Source of the DNA: Anaerolineae bacterium
GTDB taxonomy: Bacteria > Chloroflexota > Anaerolineae > JAADDB01
Length of the DNA stretch: 10,315 nt
Assembly: GCA_015486895.1 (NCBI GenBank)
Contig: WFQT01000185.1
Span: 1 to 10,315, forward strand
Reading direction: 5' to 3'
Part shown: positions 1 through 6,394 of the stretch, piece by piece
Layout of the letters: each line of letters starts with the position of its first letter
Numbering within the stretch: the first letter of the stretch is position 1
Position numbers and translations under genes: made by a program
Notes under the pieces: model-generated
The model's database searches: none
What the model saw: the letters and a program-made list of their open reading frames with translations, nothing else
Told to the model about the DNA's origin: nothing

Positions 1-711
1 GGCTTATATATTGCTGAGGGCCCTCATTTGCTTGCTGAAGCTGTGCGCTTTGAGGTGGAACTTAGCTTTTTGGTGATTAGTGCTTCTTTCCAAATGGGGA
101 AGGAGGGCAAGGCGTTGCTGGATCAGGTGGGACGTTGGCCGATTCCTTGCTACACATTGCCGGATAAGCTTTTCCGCTCGCTCAGTGAGGTGAAAACGCC
201 GCAAGGTGTTTTGACCATTCTTGCTTTGCCACCCTCCCCACCTCCGCCGCCGGTGGATGAGCGCCCGTTGTTATTGTTGGATGCCTTGCAAGACCCAGGG
301 AACCTGGGCACGATCTTGCGTACGGCTTTGGCTGCCGATGTGCCGGAAGTCGTCCTGTCTCCGGGCTCTACGGACCCGTTCGGCCCGAAAGCTGTGCGCG
401 CCGGCATGGGAGCACAGTTGCGTTTGCCCCTTTTCTTGGCGCCGGATTGGGATGCCGTGGCAACGCGATTGGCCGGGCGCACTCTCTGGCTGACGGAGGC
501 CAGGCATGGGTTGCCGTACCGGCAGGTTCGCTGGCAGGAGCATACGGCTATTGTCATTAGCAATGAAGGGCAAGGGCCGTCCGCAGCGGCGCGGCGACTG
601 GGCCATCATGTCACGCATATCCCTCTGGCTAATGGCGTGGAGTCTCTTAATGCAGCGGTAGCCGCTTCATTGTTGGTCTACGAGGCCGCCCGACAGCGGC
701 TGGCAATATGA
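1..711 (+). CDS. TrmH/SpoU-family RNA 2'-O-methyltransferase, 3' part
   Basis: This is a SAM-dependent SPOUT methyltransferase that probably methylates the 2'-OH of a ribose in rRNA or tRNA. The frame is open from base 1, so the gene starts upstream; 236 codons are present. Residues 1-75 resemble the end of the SpoU substrate-binding domain (IAEGPHLLAEA near the edge). A proline run at residues 78-84 acts as a linker, and the SpoU knot domain follows. Motif 1 is DPGNLGTILRTA (98-109, with N101 and R107). Motif 2 is VISNEGQG (185-192). Motif 3 is IPLANGVESLNAAVAAS (207-223), which forms the knotted SAM site. The TTG at 28 is not the start, because family-typical sequence precedes it. The exact target cannot be told from sequence; TrmH, RlmB and TsnR-like proteins all share these motifs. 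A hairpin about 70 bases after the stop may end the transcript. Confidence 0.92.
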   Translation, partial: GLYIAEGPHLLAEAVRFEVELSFLVISASFQMGKEGKALLDQVGRWPIPCYTLPDKLFRSLSEVKTPQGVLTILALPPSPPPPPVDERPLLLLDALQDPGNLGTILRTALAADVPEVVLSPGSTDPFGPKAVRAGMGAQLRLPLFLAPDWDAVATRLAGRTLWLTEARHGLPYRQVRWQEHTAIVISNEGQGPSAAARRLGHHVTHIPLANGVESLNAAVAASLLVYEAARQRLAI

Positions 712-779
712 AGTGCCTGCCATCCATGTAACCAATCGTTCTCCCGTGCATCCAATCTTAGTGTTGATTTACCTTTAGG

Positions 780-815
780 CACGGCCACGAAGCGGTGGCC
801 GTGTGTTATTGTTGT
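780..815 (+). terminator. Hairpin, possible Rho-independent terminator after the SpoU gene
   Basis: CACGGCCAC (780-788) and GTGGCCGTG (795-803) form a perfect 9-bp stem with a 6-base loop. A moderately T-rich stretch, TGTTATTGTTGT, follows. It lies 68 bases after the SpoU-family stop and 18 bases before the ribosome site of the next gene. It could end the upstream transcript, or, if both genes are co-transcribed, act as a leader structure for the disulfide oxidoreductase. The T tract is interrupted, so termination strength is uncertain. Confidence 0.45.
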
Positions 816-821
816 CTAATC

Positions 822-827
822 AGGAGG
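822..827 (+). promoter_or_regulatory. Ribosome binding site that fixes the start of the disulfide oxidoreductase
   Basis: AGGAGG lies 9 bases before the ATG at 837. An in-frame GTG at 795 would give a longer protein, but it falls inside the stem of the 780-803 hairpin and has no ribosome site. The extra 14 residues also do not look like this family. The ATG at 837 is therefore preferred. Confidence 0.8.
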
Positions 828-836
828 AATCGCTGC

Positions 837-1490
837 ATGGCCCTTTTGCAAGAAAAGGATCGTCAATTTATTCGAGATGACTTCGCCAAAAATCTGGTAA
901 AGCCAGTTACCATACTGGTATTTACACAGCATATTGGCTGTCAATATTGCCCGGAGACGCGACAGATTTGCGAAGAAATTGCCGGGCTTTCCGAATTAGT
1001 GACCGTGGAAACTTATAATTTTGCTGCTGATATCAAGGTTGCCGAAAAATACGGGGTGGATAAGGTTCCGGCCATTATTGTTGTTCAAGACGGGCAAGAT
1101 TATGGAGTGCATTTCTTTGGGATTCCTTCGGGGTATGAATTTATGTCCCTCTTGGAAGCTATTCGCATGCTGAGCAAGGGCAAAGTAGAACTACAAATGG
1201 CTACTCGTGCTTTTCTGGACAGTTTGACGAAGCCAGTGTACATGCAGGTTTTCATCACACCTACCTGTCCTTACTGCCCACGATCTGTCATGCTGGCCCA
1301 TAAGATGGCTTACTATAGCCCCTGGGTGACAGCGGACATGGTGGAAGCCACAGAGTTCCCGGCGCTTTCTAATCGCTACAGCGTCATGGCCGTCCCACGG
1401 ACGGTGATTAATGATGTTAAGGCTGTCGAGGGTGCTATACCGGAGCAAATGCTTTTGCCGCATTTGATGGAAGCTGTGGCCAAGTCATGA
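837..1490 (+). CDS. Protein disulfide oxidoreductase (PDO), two thioredoxin folds, CQYC/CPYC
   Basis: This is a 217-residue cytosolic thiol-disulfide oxidoreductase made of two fused thioredoxin/glutaredoxin-like units. The N unit carries CQYC (C35, C38) and a cis-proline KVP (P78). The C unit carries CPYC (C144, C147) and a cis-proline AVP (P187). Length and both active-site sequences match the PDO family first described in Pyrococcus furiosus, which in thermophiles helps form and shuffle disulfides in cytosolic proteins and can be reduced by thioredoxin reductase. There is no signal peptide. The gene stands alone between a putative terminator and a 629-base gap, so it is probably monocistronic. 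An alkyl-hydroperoxide-reductase (AhpF) N-terminal domain has the same double fold but only one active CxxC, so PDO is the better fit. Its presence suggests a thermophilic host, which is an inference. Confidence 0.9.
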   Translation: MALLQEKDRQFIRDDFAKNLVKPVTILVFTQHIGCQYCPETRQICEEIAGLSELVTVETYNFAADIKVAEKYGVDKVPAIIVVQDGQDYGVHFFGIPSGYEFMSLLEAIRMLSKGKVELQMATRAFLDSLTKPVYMQVFITPTCPYCPRSVMLAHKMAYYSPWVTADMVEATEFPALSNRYSVMAVPRTVINDVKAVEGAIPEQMLLPHLMEAVAKS

Positions 1491-1631
1491 CGAGCCCGAT
1501 GAGCCCGGCTTTTCTATCAACGAACGGGAAGGCGGTTAGCGTAAGAAAAAGCCTTGGTTTTGACTTATGCTTTTCTGGACATGGTTCAAAAGAGCTATTT
1601 CCCATCTTGACAAATAGGGCCAGAAAGAAGG

Positions 1632-1660
1632 CCACAGAATAACACGGAAAGGCACAGAAA
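1632..1660. repeat. Degenerate CACAGA/AACACGGA intergenic repeat, copy 1
   Basis: It contains CCACAGAATAACACGGA. The stretch at 9598-9613 reads TCACAGATAACACGGA, which matches apart from one inserted base and the first base. A weaker copy (AACACGGAAAACACTGAT) lies at 9395-9412. Such CACAGA/CACGGA runs recur between genes in many Chloroflexota and some other bacteria (general recollection, not searched here). Function unknown. Confidence 0.5.
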
Positions 1661-1673
1661 AGACTGTTCGTGT

Positions 1674-1710
1674 TTAGGTGTTCAACTTCTCGCAGAAGTT
1701 GAACACCTAA
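1674..1710. repeat. Perfect 17-bp inverted repeat with 3-base loop
   Basis: The left arm TTAGGTGTTCAACTTCT (1674-1690) and the right arm AGAAGTTGAACACCTAA (1694-1710) are exact reverse complements around CGC. There is no T tract on either side, so it is not a standard Rho-independent terminator. It lies 184 bases after the disulfide oxidoreductase stop and about 410 before ligA. Possibilities are a dispersed palindromic repeat, a protein binding site, or the stem of a small RNA. I cannot choose between them from this window. Confidence 0.85.
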
Positions 1711-1805
1711 TGGAAGATTATTTCGATTCAAAATGAACCACGCCCTTTTCTGGAATAGCCTGAGCACTTAGAATATCGAGCTAACTTTTTTGTCTCTATG
1801 GAGAT

Positions 1806-1830
1806 GCGGCCTGAAAGGGTCGCTCTTTTT
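1806..1830 (+). terminator. Terminator-like hairpin with T tract
   Basis: GCGGCC (1806-1811) pairs with GGTCGC (1818-1823), with one G-T wobble, across a 6-base loop. TCTTTTT follows at once. This is the best Rho-independent terminator shape in the gap and reads on the + strand. The nearest + strand gene upstream ends 315 bases earlier, so it either serves a long 3' leader or ends an unrecognised short RNA. Confidence 0.5.
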
Positions 1831-1885
1831 GTAACAGCTCAGTTTCCTGTGCCTGGTGACTAAAAGTTGCCGCTACAAGCTGCCA

Positions 1886-1933
1886 AGTCCGCCTTCACGG
1901 ACTAATTTGAGCCTCAGGGGCGCAATTCGTGCC
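1886..1933. repeat. AGTCCG hairpin plus adjacent imperfect palindrome, probable dispersed repeat
   Basis: AGTCCG (1886-1891) and CGGACT (1898-1903) make a 6-bp stem around CCTTCA. An A/T-rich spacer and GGGGCGCAATTCGTGCC follow. I recall elements of the form AGTCCG-CCTTCA-CGGACT next to GGCGAATT-type palindromes as recurrent intergenic sequences in Chloroflexota and cyanobacteria. That is recollection, not a search result. No second copy is visible in this window. Confidence 0.4.
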
Positions 1934-2005
1934 ATTTGTGGTTGTAATTTACAGGGCGGACATGGGCGCCGGTTCTATGCAGTTCCTGGCTGTGCTACTC
2001 GTTGC

Positions 2006-2033
2006 TTTACCTTGTACTGGGATGTTGTATAAT
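2006..2033 (+). promoter_or_regulatory. Probable sigma-70-type promoter of ligA
   Basis: TATAAT (2028-2033) is a perfect -10. TTTACC (2006-2011) is a 4-of-6 match to the -35 box at a spacing of 16. Transcription would begin near 2040, giving a leader of about 80 bases before the ligA ATG. A second purine-rich stretch, GGAGGTGAG (about 2052-2060), lies in the leader but has no convincing reading frame after it. Confidence 0.6.
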
Positions 2034-2119
2034 GTGTGGTAAGGATGGGGTGGAGGTGAGTTACCTATTTTCTCTGCTTCCTGCATAATGTGATTGTTTA
2101 GCCAATACTGAGGTGAACT

Positions 2120-4168
2120 ATGGTCATTCCGGAGGATGTCGCCCGGAGGGCAGAGGTATTGCACCAGACTTTGCGTTATCACGCTTATCGTTACTACGTG
2201 TTGGATGCTCCAGAGGTTAGCGACGCAGTCTATGATGCGCTTTTCAATGAATTGAAAGCGTTGGAAACGCAGTATCCAGAACTCGCTACGCCCGATTCGC
2301 CAACCCAGAGGGTGGGTGGAGCGCTGCGCCAGGAATTCCGGCGGGTGCGTCATCCCCGGCCTATGTTGAGTTTGAGCAACGCTTTCAGCCCCGAAGAGTT
2401 AAGGAACTGGCGCCAGCGGCTTTGGAAGCTGTTACCGCCGGAAAGCCAGGTGTCTTACGTGGTGGAGCCCAAAATTGACGGTTTGACGGTGGTATTGCAC
2501 TACGAAAATGGCCATCTCTCTCTGGGTGCTACGCGTGGGGATGGTGAAGTGGGCGAGGACATTACTGCCAACCTGCGCACTGTCCATCAATTGCCGTTGG
2601 TCATCCCGGTGCGGGCGGGAGTGGGCTTGCCGCCGGCTCGATTGGTCGTTCGTGGCGAAGCATATGTCGCCGTTGATGATTTTCACGCTTACAATGCGGA
2701 ACAGCAAGCTAAAGAAGAGCGTACATACGCCAACCCCCGTAACTTTGCTGCCGGTTCATTGCGTCAGTTGGACCCGAAAATCACCGCTCAACGTCCTATC
2801 CGGCTCTGGGTGTACCAGGTCGTGTTACAAGAAGGCGGGACGATGCCGACCAATCAGTGGGAAGCGTTAGCCTATTTGCGTGATTTAGGCTTTCCTGTCA
2901 ATCCGGCAAACAAGCGCTTTCCCGACGACCGGTTCGCTGAGCTAATAGAGTATTGCCTTGCTTGGGAAAAAGAGCGTCACCAGTTACCTTACGAAGCCGA
3001 TGGGTTAGTCATCAAAGTGGACGATTTTGCTCAGCAGGAGCTCCTCGGCGCTGTGGCGAAAGACCCCCGTTGGGCGATTGCCTATAAGTATCCCGCCGAG
3101 GAAGCGGTGACCAAGCTTTTGGACATCGTGGTCAGCGTCGGTCGCACCGGCGTATTGACGCCGAAAGCGATTCTGGAGCCGGTACACGTGGGCGGGGTCA
3201 TTGTGCGCAACGCGACTTTGCACAATGCCGATTACATTGCGGAGAAAGACATCCGTATTGGTGACACAGTGGTAGTGCTCCGGGCCGGAGAAGTAATTCC
3301 GCGAGTGGTCCGTCCCCTGACTGAGATGCGCACTGGCGATGAACAGGTCTGGAAAATGCCGGACCGTTGCCCTGTTTGTGGCGGGCCGGTGCTGCGCCTC
3401 CCGGGAGAAGTAGCTTATTACTGTATGAATATTTCTTGCCCGGCACAGCTAATCCGCTCTGTGGAACATTTTGCTTCCCGTGAAGCAATGGACATCCGCG
3501 GCTTGGGGGGTAAACAGGCTGTTCTGTTTGTGGAGAAAGGGTTGGTGCACGATGTAGCCGACATTTTCTACTTGCGGGCAGAGGATCTCTTGGCTCTGGA
3601 AGGGTATCAAGAGAAACGGGTTAACAATTTGTTGAGTGCTATTGCCGTTGCTAAAGAACGCCCCCTTTACCGGCTGATCACTGCTTTGCAGATGAAATTC
3701 GTCGGGCCGACCACGGCGCAATTGTTAGTGCAGCATTATCCTTCGGTTGAAAAATTGCAGCATGTGACTCAGGAGGAGTTGGAAGCGATTCCCGGCATTG
3801 GGCCGAAAGTTGCCAGCAGCGTGGTGGGATGGTTCCAGGAGCCGCGTAACTTAGAGGTTTTGCGCAAACTGGTTGCTGCCGGGGTGCGCATGGCGGAAAC
3901 AGAGGCGCGAACTGCCACGACATCAGGGACAAGCGTCGCCGGGCTAACTTTCGTCCTCACTGGCACGTTGCCGCATCTGACCCGTTCGCAGGCGAAAGCG
4001 CTCATTGTTAAGCATGGGGGCCGGGTCACCGAGAATGTGAGCCGGAAGACTGATTATGTGGTCGTCGGCGAGGCGCCGGGGAGCAAAGCTCGCAAAGCGG
4101 AAGAGCTTGGCATCCCGATGATAGCTGAAGCCGGGTTACTTGCCTTGTTGGGGGAGAGCCTTTCGTAA
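2120..4168 (+). CDS. ligA: NAD-dependent DNA ligase LigA
   Basis: This enzyme seals nicks with 5'-phosphate and 3'-OH ends in duplex DNA during replication and repair, using NAD+ as the AMP donor. It is 682 residues long, the usual full length. Order of parts: domain Ia with HAYRYYVLDAPEVSDAVYD (21-39); adenylation domain with the AMP-accepting lysine K118 in KIDG, then TRGDG (138-142), RGE (178-180), NPRNFAAGSLRQLD (205-218), DGLVIKV (294-300) and K323 in the AYKYP segment; OB fold with TLHNAD and GDTVVVLRAGEVIP (381-394); a Cys4 zinc finger (C417, C420, C435, C440); helix-hairpin-helix repeats (AIPGIGPKVASSV, 556-568); and a BRCT domain (about 603-682). All key residues I can check are present. 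The ATG start has GAGGTGA directly upstream, and a -10 TATAAT lies about 90 bases before it. Confidence 0.98.
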   Translation: MVIPEDVARRAEVLHQTLRYHAYRYYVLDAPEVSDAVYDALFNELKALETQYPELATPDSPTQRVGGALRQEFRRVRHPRPMLSLSNAFSPEELRNWRQRLWKLLPPESQVSYVVEPKIDGLTVVLHYENGHLSLGATRGDGEVGEDITANLRTVHQLPLVIPVRAGVGLPPARLVVRGEAYVAVDDFHAYNAEQQAKEERTYANPRNFAAGSLRQLDPKITAQRPIRLWVYQVVLQEGGTMPTNQWEALAYLRDLGFPVNPANKRFPDDRFAELIEYCLAWEKERHQLPYEADGLVIKVDDFAQQELLGAVAKDPRWAIAYKYPAEEAVTKLLDIVVSVGRTGVLTPKAILEPVHVGGVIVRNATLHNADYIAEKDIRIGDTVVVLRAGEVIPRVVRPLTEMRTGDEQVWKMPDRCPVCGGPVLRLPGEVAYYCMNISCPAQLIRSVEHFASREAMDIRGLGGKQAVLFVEKGLVHDVADIFYLRAEDLLALEGYQEKRVNNLLSAIAVAKERPLYRLITALQMKFVGPTTAQLLVQHYPSVEKLQHVTQEELEAIPGIGPKVASSVVGWFQEPRNLEVLRKLVAAGVRMAETEARTATTSGTSVAGLTFVLTGTLPHLTRSQAKALIVKHGGRVTENVSRKTDYVVVGEAPGSKARKAEELGIPMIAEAGLLALLGESLS

Positions 4169-4211
4169 TGGGCTGTGGGTGAGGGCACAGTCTCTCCCCC
4201 GGCTCAATTCA

Positions 4212-4261
4212 GGAAGGGGAGGATTCGGAGTCGTCAGGCAATGAACTGGAGGAGAGGCCAT
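4212..4261 (+). repeat. Degenerate dispersed repeat, copy A (direct)
   Basis: Aligned without gaps to the reverse complement of 7012-7061, about 40 of 50 positions agree. Fifteen in a row are identical (CGTCAGGCAATGAAC), and every difference I see is a transition. The copy lies between ligA and coaE and supplies the GGAGGAG ribosome-like site and the first two bases of the ATG of the short ORF at 4260. Further similarity upstream (CCCCCGGC then CTC and TCAGG) suggests the element is longer, with an indel. Function unknown. Confidence 0.6.
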
Positions 4262-4355
4262 GCTTGATGTTTATAAGCCTCGCGGTTATGCTGTTGCGCC
4301 CGGCATAAAGAGCGTATTTGCCGTGCCGGGGCAATTGGCCGTTGAGCTTCGTTAA
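4260..4355 (+). CDS. Candidate 31-residue small ORF or leader peptide upstream of coaE
   Basis: An ATG at 4260 opens 31 codons ending in TAA (4353-4355). GGAGGAG sits 5 bases before the ATG, the best ribosome site in this gap. The peptide (start MLDVYKPRGYAVAPG, end VPGQLAVELR) has no signal or membrane segment and I do not recognise it. It ends 9 bases before the earliest coaE start and is in the same frame, so it could couple translation into coaE, be a leader, or be a remnant of a longer N terminus cut off by the TAA. Caution: the ribosome-like site lies inside a dispersed repeat, so it may be chance. Confidence 0.25.
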   Translation: MLDVYKPRGYAVAPGIKSVFAVPGQLAVELR

Positions 4356-4373
4356 CAGGTAACGGTGGAAGGG

Positions 4374-5045
4374 ATGGCGACATCTAACCAGGGGCGACAG
4401 GAACTCCGTCGGACGACGGACGAGGGAGCGGTAAAAGAGAAGTTGGTCATTGGTTTGACGGGGAATATTGGGGTTGGCAAATCCACCGTTATGCGACTGC
4501 TGGCCTCACTGGGCGCGGAGACAATCGACGCCGATAAAGTAGCGCACCAGGTCATAGAGCCCGGCGAAGCGGCTTACGAACAGGTGGTGCAGGCTTTTGG
4601 TCCTGGCGTCCTGGCTGCTGATGGCAGCATCGACCGGGGGAAGTTAGCGGCCATTGTGTTCAACAACTTAGTAGCATTGCGTCGCTTGGAGGCCATAGTT
4701 CACCCTGCGGTATTTGCCGAAATTCGGCGACGCGTGGCAGAATCTACCTGTCCGGTAGTGGTCATTGAGGCGATCAAGCTGTTGGAAGGGAAGCTTACCC
4801 GGCAGTTGGTTGACCAGATTTGGTTGGTTACTGCGCCTCCGGATTTGCAGGAAGAGCGGCTACGGGGCAGGGGTGTTTCCTCTCAGGAAACCCGCCGGCG
4901 CTTGGCAGCGCAGAGTTCTCAGGAAGAGAAAGCGCACCAGGCAGACGTTGTGTTGCGTAACGACGGTAGTCTAAGGGCATTGCAAACCGAGGTAGAGAAT
5001 GCCTGGCGTTACTGGGTAGAAGGAAGAGGTGAAGTCACGTCGTGA
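4374..5045 (+). CDS. coaE: Dephospho-CoA kinase CoaE
   Basis: This enzyme phosphorylates the 3'-OH of dephospho-CoA with ATP, the last step of coenzyme A synthesis, in the cytosol. From the ATG it has 223 residues. The P-loop is GLTGNIGVGKST (27-38), and the substrate-binding IDADKVAH segment (51-58, D52 and D54) follows. The lid-type region RGRGVSSQETRRRLAAQ and the late ADVVLRNDGSL segment are also typical. About 23 residues precede the usual CoaE start (KLVIGLTG), so the start is uncertain: GTG at 4365 adds three residues, while the ATG at 4374 has only a weak GGTGG upstream. A TTG at 4443 would give a family-typical N terminus but has a poorly spaced ribosome site. The stop overlaps the next gene's GTG by 4 bases (GTGA), which implies translational coupling. 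Confidence 0.95.
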   Translation: MATSNQGRQELRRTTDEGAVKEKLVIGLTGNIGVGKSTVMRLLASLGAETIDADKVAHQVIEPGEAAYEQVVQAFGPGVLAADGSIDRGKLAAIVFNNLVALRRLEAIVHPAVFAEIRRRVAESTCPVVVIEAIKLLEGKLTRQLVDQIWLVTAPPDLQEERLRGRGVSSQETRRRLAAQSSQEEKAHQADVVLRNDGSLRALQTEVENAWRYWVEGRGEVTS

Positions 5046-5245
5046 AAGCATTGCTGAACTTCTGGGAAAATCATAATTTCTGGGCTTCCTGGCTGGTGTT
5101 GGCCATTGGCATGGTTATCATCTTGTTGTGGGCCGGCTGGCGTGTCGGTTTTGATGCGCTCCAATGGGTTGCACTTATTGTAACCACTGTGGTAGTAGCT
5201 GGGATAGCAGCCTGGATTATTTCGTGGGAAGAAGATGGCGACTAA
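5042..5245 (+). CDS. Small two-helix membrane protein of unknown function
   Basis: This is a 67-residue protein with a GTG start. It overlaps the coaE stop by 4 bases and the dnaJ start by 11 bases, so it is firmly embedded in the operon. GAGGTGA lies about 9 bases before the GTG. It has a short Trp/Asn-rich N terminus (FWENHNFWASW), a first hydrophobic helix (about 17-34), a short loop with R34 and D38, a second helix (about 41-60) and an acidic tail (EEDGD). There is no cysteine, no catalytic motif, and no signal cleavage site that I can see. The tight overlaps on both sides argue that it is a real gene and not a chance ORF. I do not recognise a family. Its position next to dnaJ is suggestive of a membrane or stress role, but that is weak inference. 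Confidence 0.78.
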   Translation: MKALLNFWENHNFWASWLVLAIGMVIILLWAGWRVGFDALQWVALIVTTVVVAGIAAWIISWEEDGD

Positions 5246-6386
5246 ACGGGATTACTATGAGGTTTTGGGCGTCAGCCGTGAGGCGACGCAAGTGGAAATT
5301 AAAAGCGCTTTTCGTCGCTTAGCTCGCAAATATCATCCTGATGTGAGCAAAGAGCCGGACGCGGAAGCGCATTTCAAAGAGGTCGGCGAAGCGTATGAAG
5401 TGCTGGGGGACCCAGAGAAACGGGCGCAATACGACCGTTTCGGCCATGCCGGCGTCACTGGTGTTGGCAACGGTTTCGGAGGTGGAGGCTTCGGTGATTT
5501 CAGTGGTGGATTTGTTGACTTCAGTGACCTTTTCGAAGGGTTGTTCGGTTTTGGTGGGCGGCAGGGTCATCGTCGTCGCAACGCGCCCCGCCAAGGTAAC
5601 GATGTCGGTGTCGAGGTAACGCTAAGCTTCGAGGAGGCAGCTAAGGGCGTTAAGAGAATAGTCAAAGTGCGACGGTTGGAGACATGCCCTCGGTGTCATG
5701 GCACTGGCGCCGAGCCGGGAACTTCGCCTGTTACCTGCCCACAGTGCCATGGTACCGGGGAAGTGCGACATGTACAGCAATCCATCTTCGGGCAGTTCGT
5801 TAATGTGACGACCTGTCCCCGTTGCGGCGGCACCGGCGAGGTGATCCCAACTCCTTGCTCGTTGTGCCATGGCCGCAAAGTAGTGGAGCAAGTACGCGAT
5901 GTCGAGGTCAATATCCCCGCCGGGGTGGATGACGGGATGCGAGTCCGTCTAAGCGGGGAGGGTAATCCCGGCGTCAATGGTGGGCCCCCCGGCGATCTCT
6001 ATGTCGCCGTGCACGTGCTGCCTCACAAGATATTCAAGCGCTCCGGAAACGACGTTCTGTTGGACCTACCAGTTAATTTTGCCCAGGCAGCCCTCGGTGA
6101 CGAAGTGGAAGTACTGACTTTAGATGGCAAAGAGAGACTAACAATCCCTGCCGGAACTCAGAGCGGCCACACGTTTCGCTTGGGCCACCGTGGCATTCCT
6201 GACGTGCGTAACCCCCGGCGTCGCGGCGACGAGCTGATCACGGTGAGAGTGCTCACCCCTCGCGTCCTTACGGAGCGGCAAAAAGAGTTGCTGCGTGAGT
6301 TAGGGAAGACTTTAGGCCGTACACCTCAGCCGGATGACCGTAATTTCTTTGAGAAGATGCTGGACGCCATTGGCGAGGCTCTGTAA
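5235..6386 (+). CDS. dnaJ: Chaperone protein DnaJ (type I Hsp40)
   Basis: This co-chaperone delivers unfolded proteins to DnaK and stimulates its ATPase. It is 383 residues with the full type I layout: J domain (5-70) with HPD at 34-36; Gly/Phe-rich linker (about 70-110); zinc-binding region with four CxxC pairs (C151/154, C168/171, C194/197, C208/211); two C-terminal beta domains (from about 222); and a C-terminal dimerisation tail. The first three zinc repeats are canonical CxxCxGTG, while the fourth reads CSLCHGRK and lacks the last glycine. All eight cysteines remain. The ATG lies inside the 3' end of the small membrane protein gene, with GGGAAGAAG directly before it. No dnaK or grpE is in the window, so this dnaJ lies in a coaE-rsmD operon and not in the classical heat-shock operon. 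I see no CIRCE element. Confidence 0.97.
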   Translation: MATKRDYYEVLGVSREATQVEIKSAFRRLARKYHPDVSKEPDAEAHFKEVGEAYEVLGDPEKRAQYDRFGHAGVTGVGNGFGGGGFGDFSGGFVDFSDLFEGLFGFGGRQGHRRRNAPRQGNDVGVEVTLSFEEAAKGVKRIVKVRRLETCPRCHGTGAEPGTSPVTCPQCHGTGEVRHVQQSIFGQFVNVTTCPRCGGTGEVIPTPCSLCHGRKVVEQVRDVEVNIPAGVDDGMRVRLSGEGNPGVNGGPPGDLYVAVHVLPHKIFKRSGNDVLLDLPVNFAQAALGDEVEVLTLDGKERLTIPAGTQSGHTFRLGHRGIPDVRNPRRRGDELITVRVLTPRVLTERQKELLRELGKTLGRTPQPDDRNFFEKMLDAIGEAL

Positions 6387-6394
6387 GACGGACT

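Larger units (their letters stand above)
1491..2119. other. 629-base intergenic region rich in inverted repeats
   Basis: I see no convincing gene on either strand. From left to right it holds a degenerate CACAGAATAACACGGA-type stretch (about 1632-1660), a 17-bp perfect inverted repeat (1674-1710), a terminator-like hairpin with a T tract (1806-1830), a short AGTCCG/CGGACT hairpin followed by GGGGCGCAATTCGTGCC (1886-1933), and the probable ligA promoter (2006-2033). Open frames across it have no family-like features. Confidence 0.7.

Noticed and set aside
150..563. Open frame of 137 codons on the - strand under the SpoU gene
   Set aside because: It is the shadow of a well-supported gene; its residues show no family features and have a low-complexity glycine run from the proline codons opposite.
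795..836. GTG at 795 as the start of the disulfide oxidoreductase
   Set aside because: It lies inside the stem of a hairpin, has no ribosome site, and the added residues are not typical; AGGAGG and the ATG at 837 fit better.
1208..1581. 14-base match TGCTTTTCTGGACA within the PDO gene (1208-1221) and after it (1568-1581)
   Set aside because: The match does not extend on either side, and one such match in 10 kb is not surprising.
1607..1640. TTGACA at 1607-1612 as a promoter -35
   Set aside because: No acceptable -10 lies 16-18 bases downstream; the nearest A/T-rich hexamer is 22 bases away.
1491..2119. tRNA or other known structural RNA in the long gap
   Set aside because: I find no cloverleaf arms, no T-loop consensus and no CCA end; the stems present are simple hairpins.
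3198..3488. Open frames on the - strand within ligA
   Set aside because: They lie opposite conserved ligase domains, including the zinc finger, and have no recognisable motif or ribosome site.
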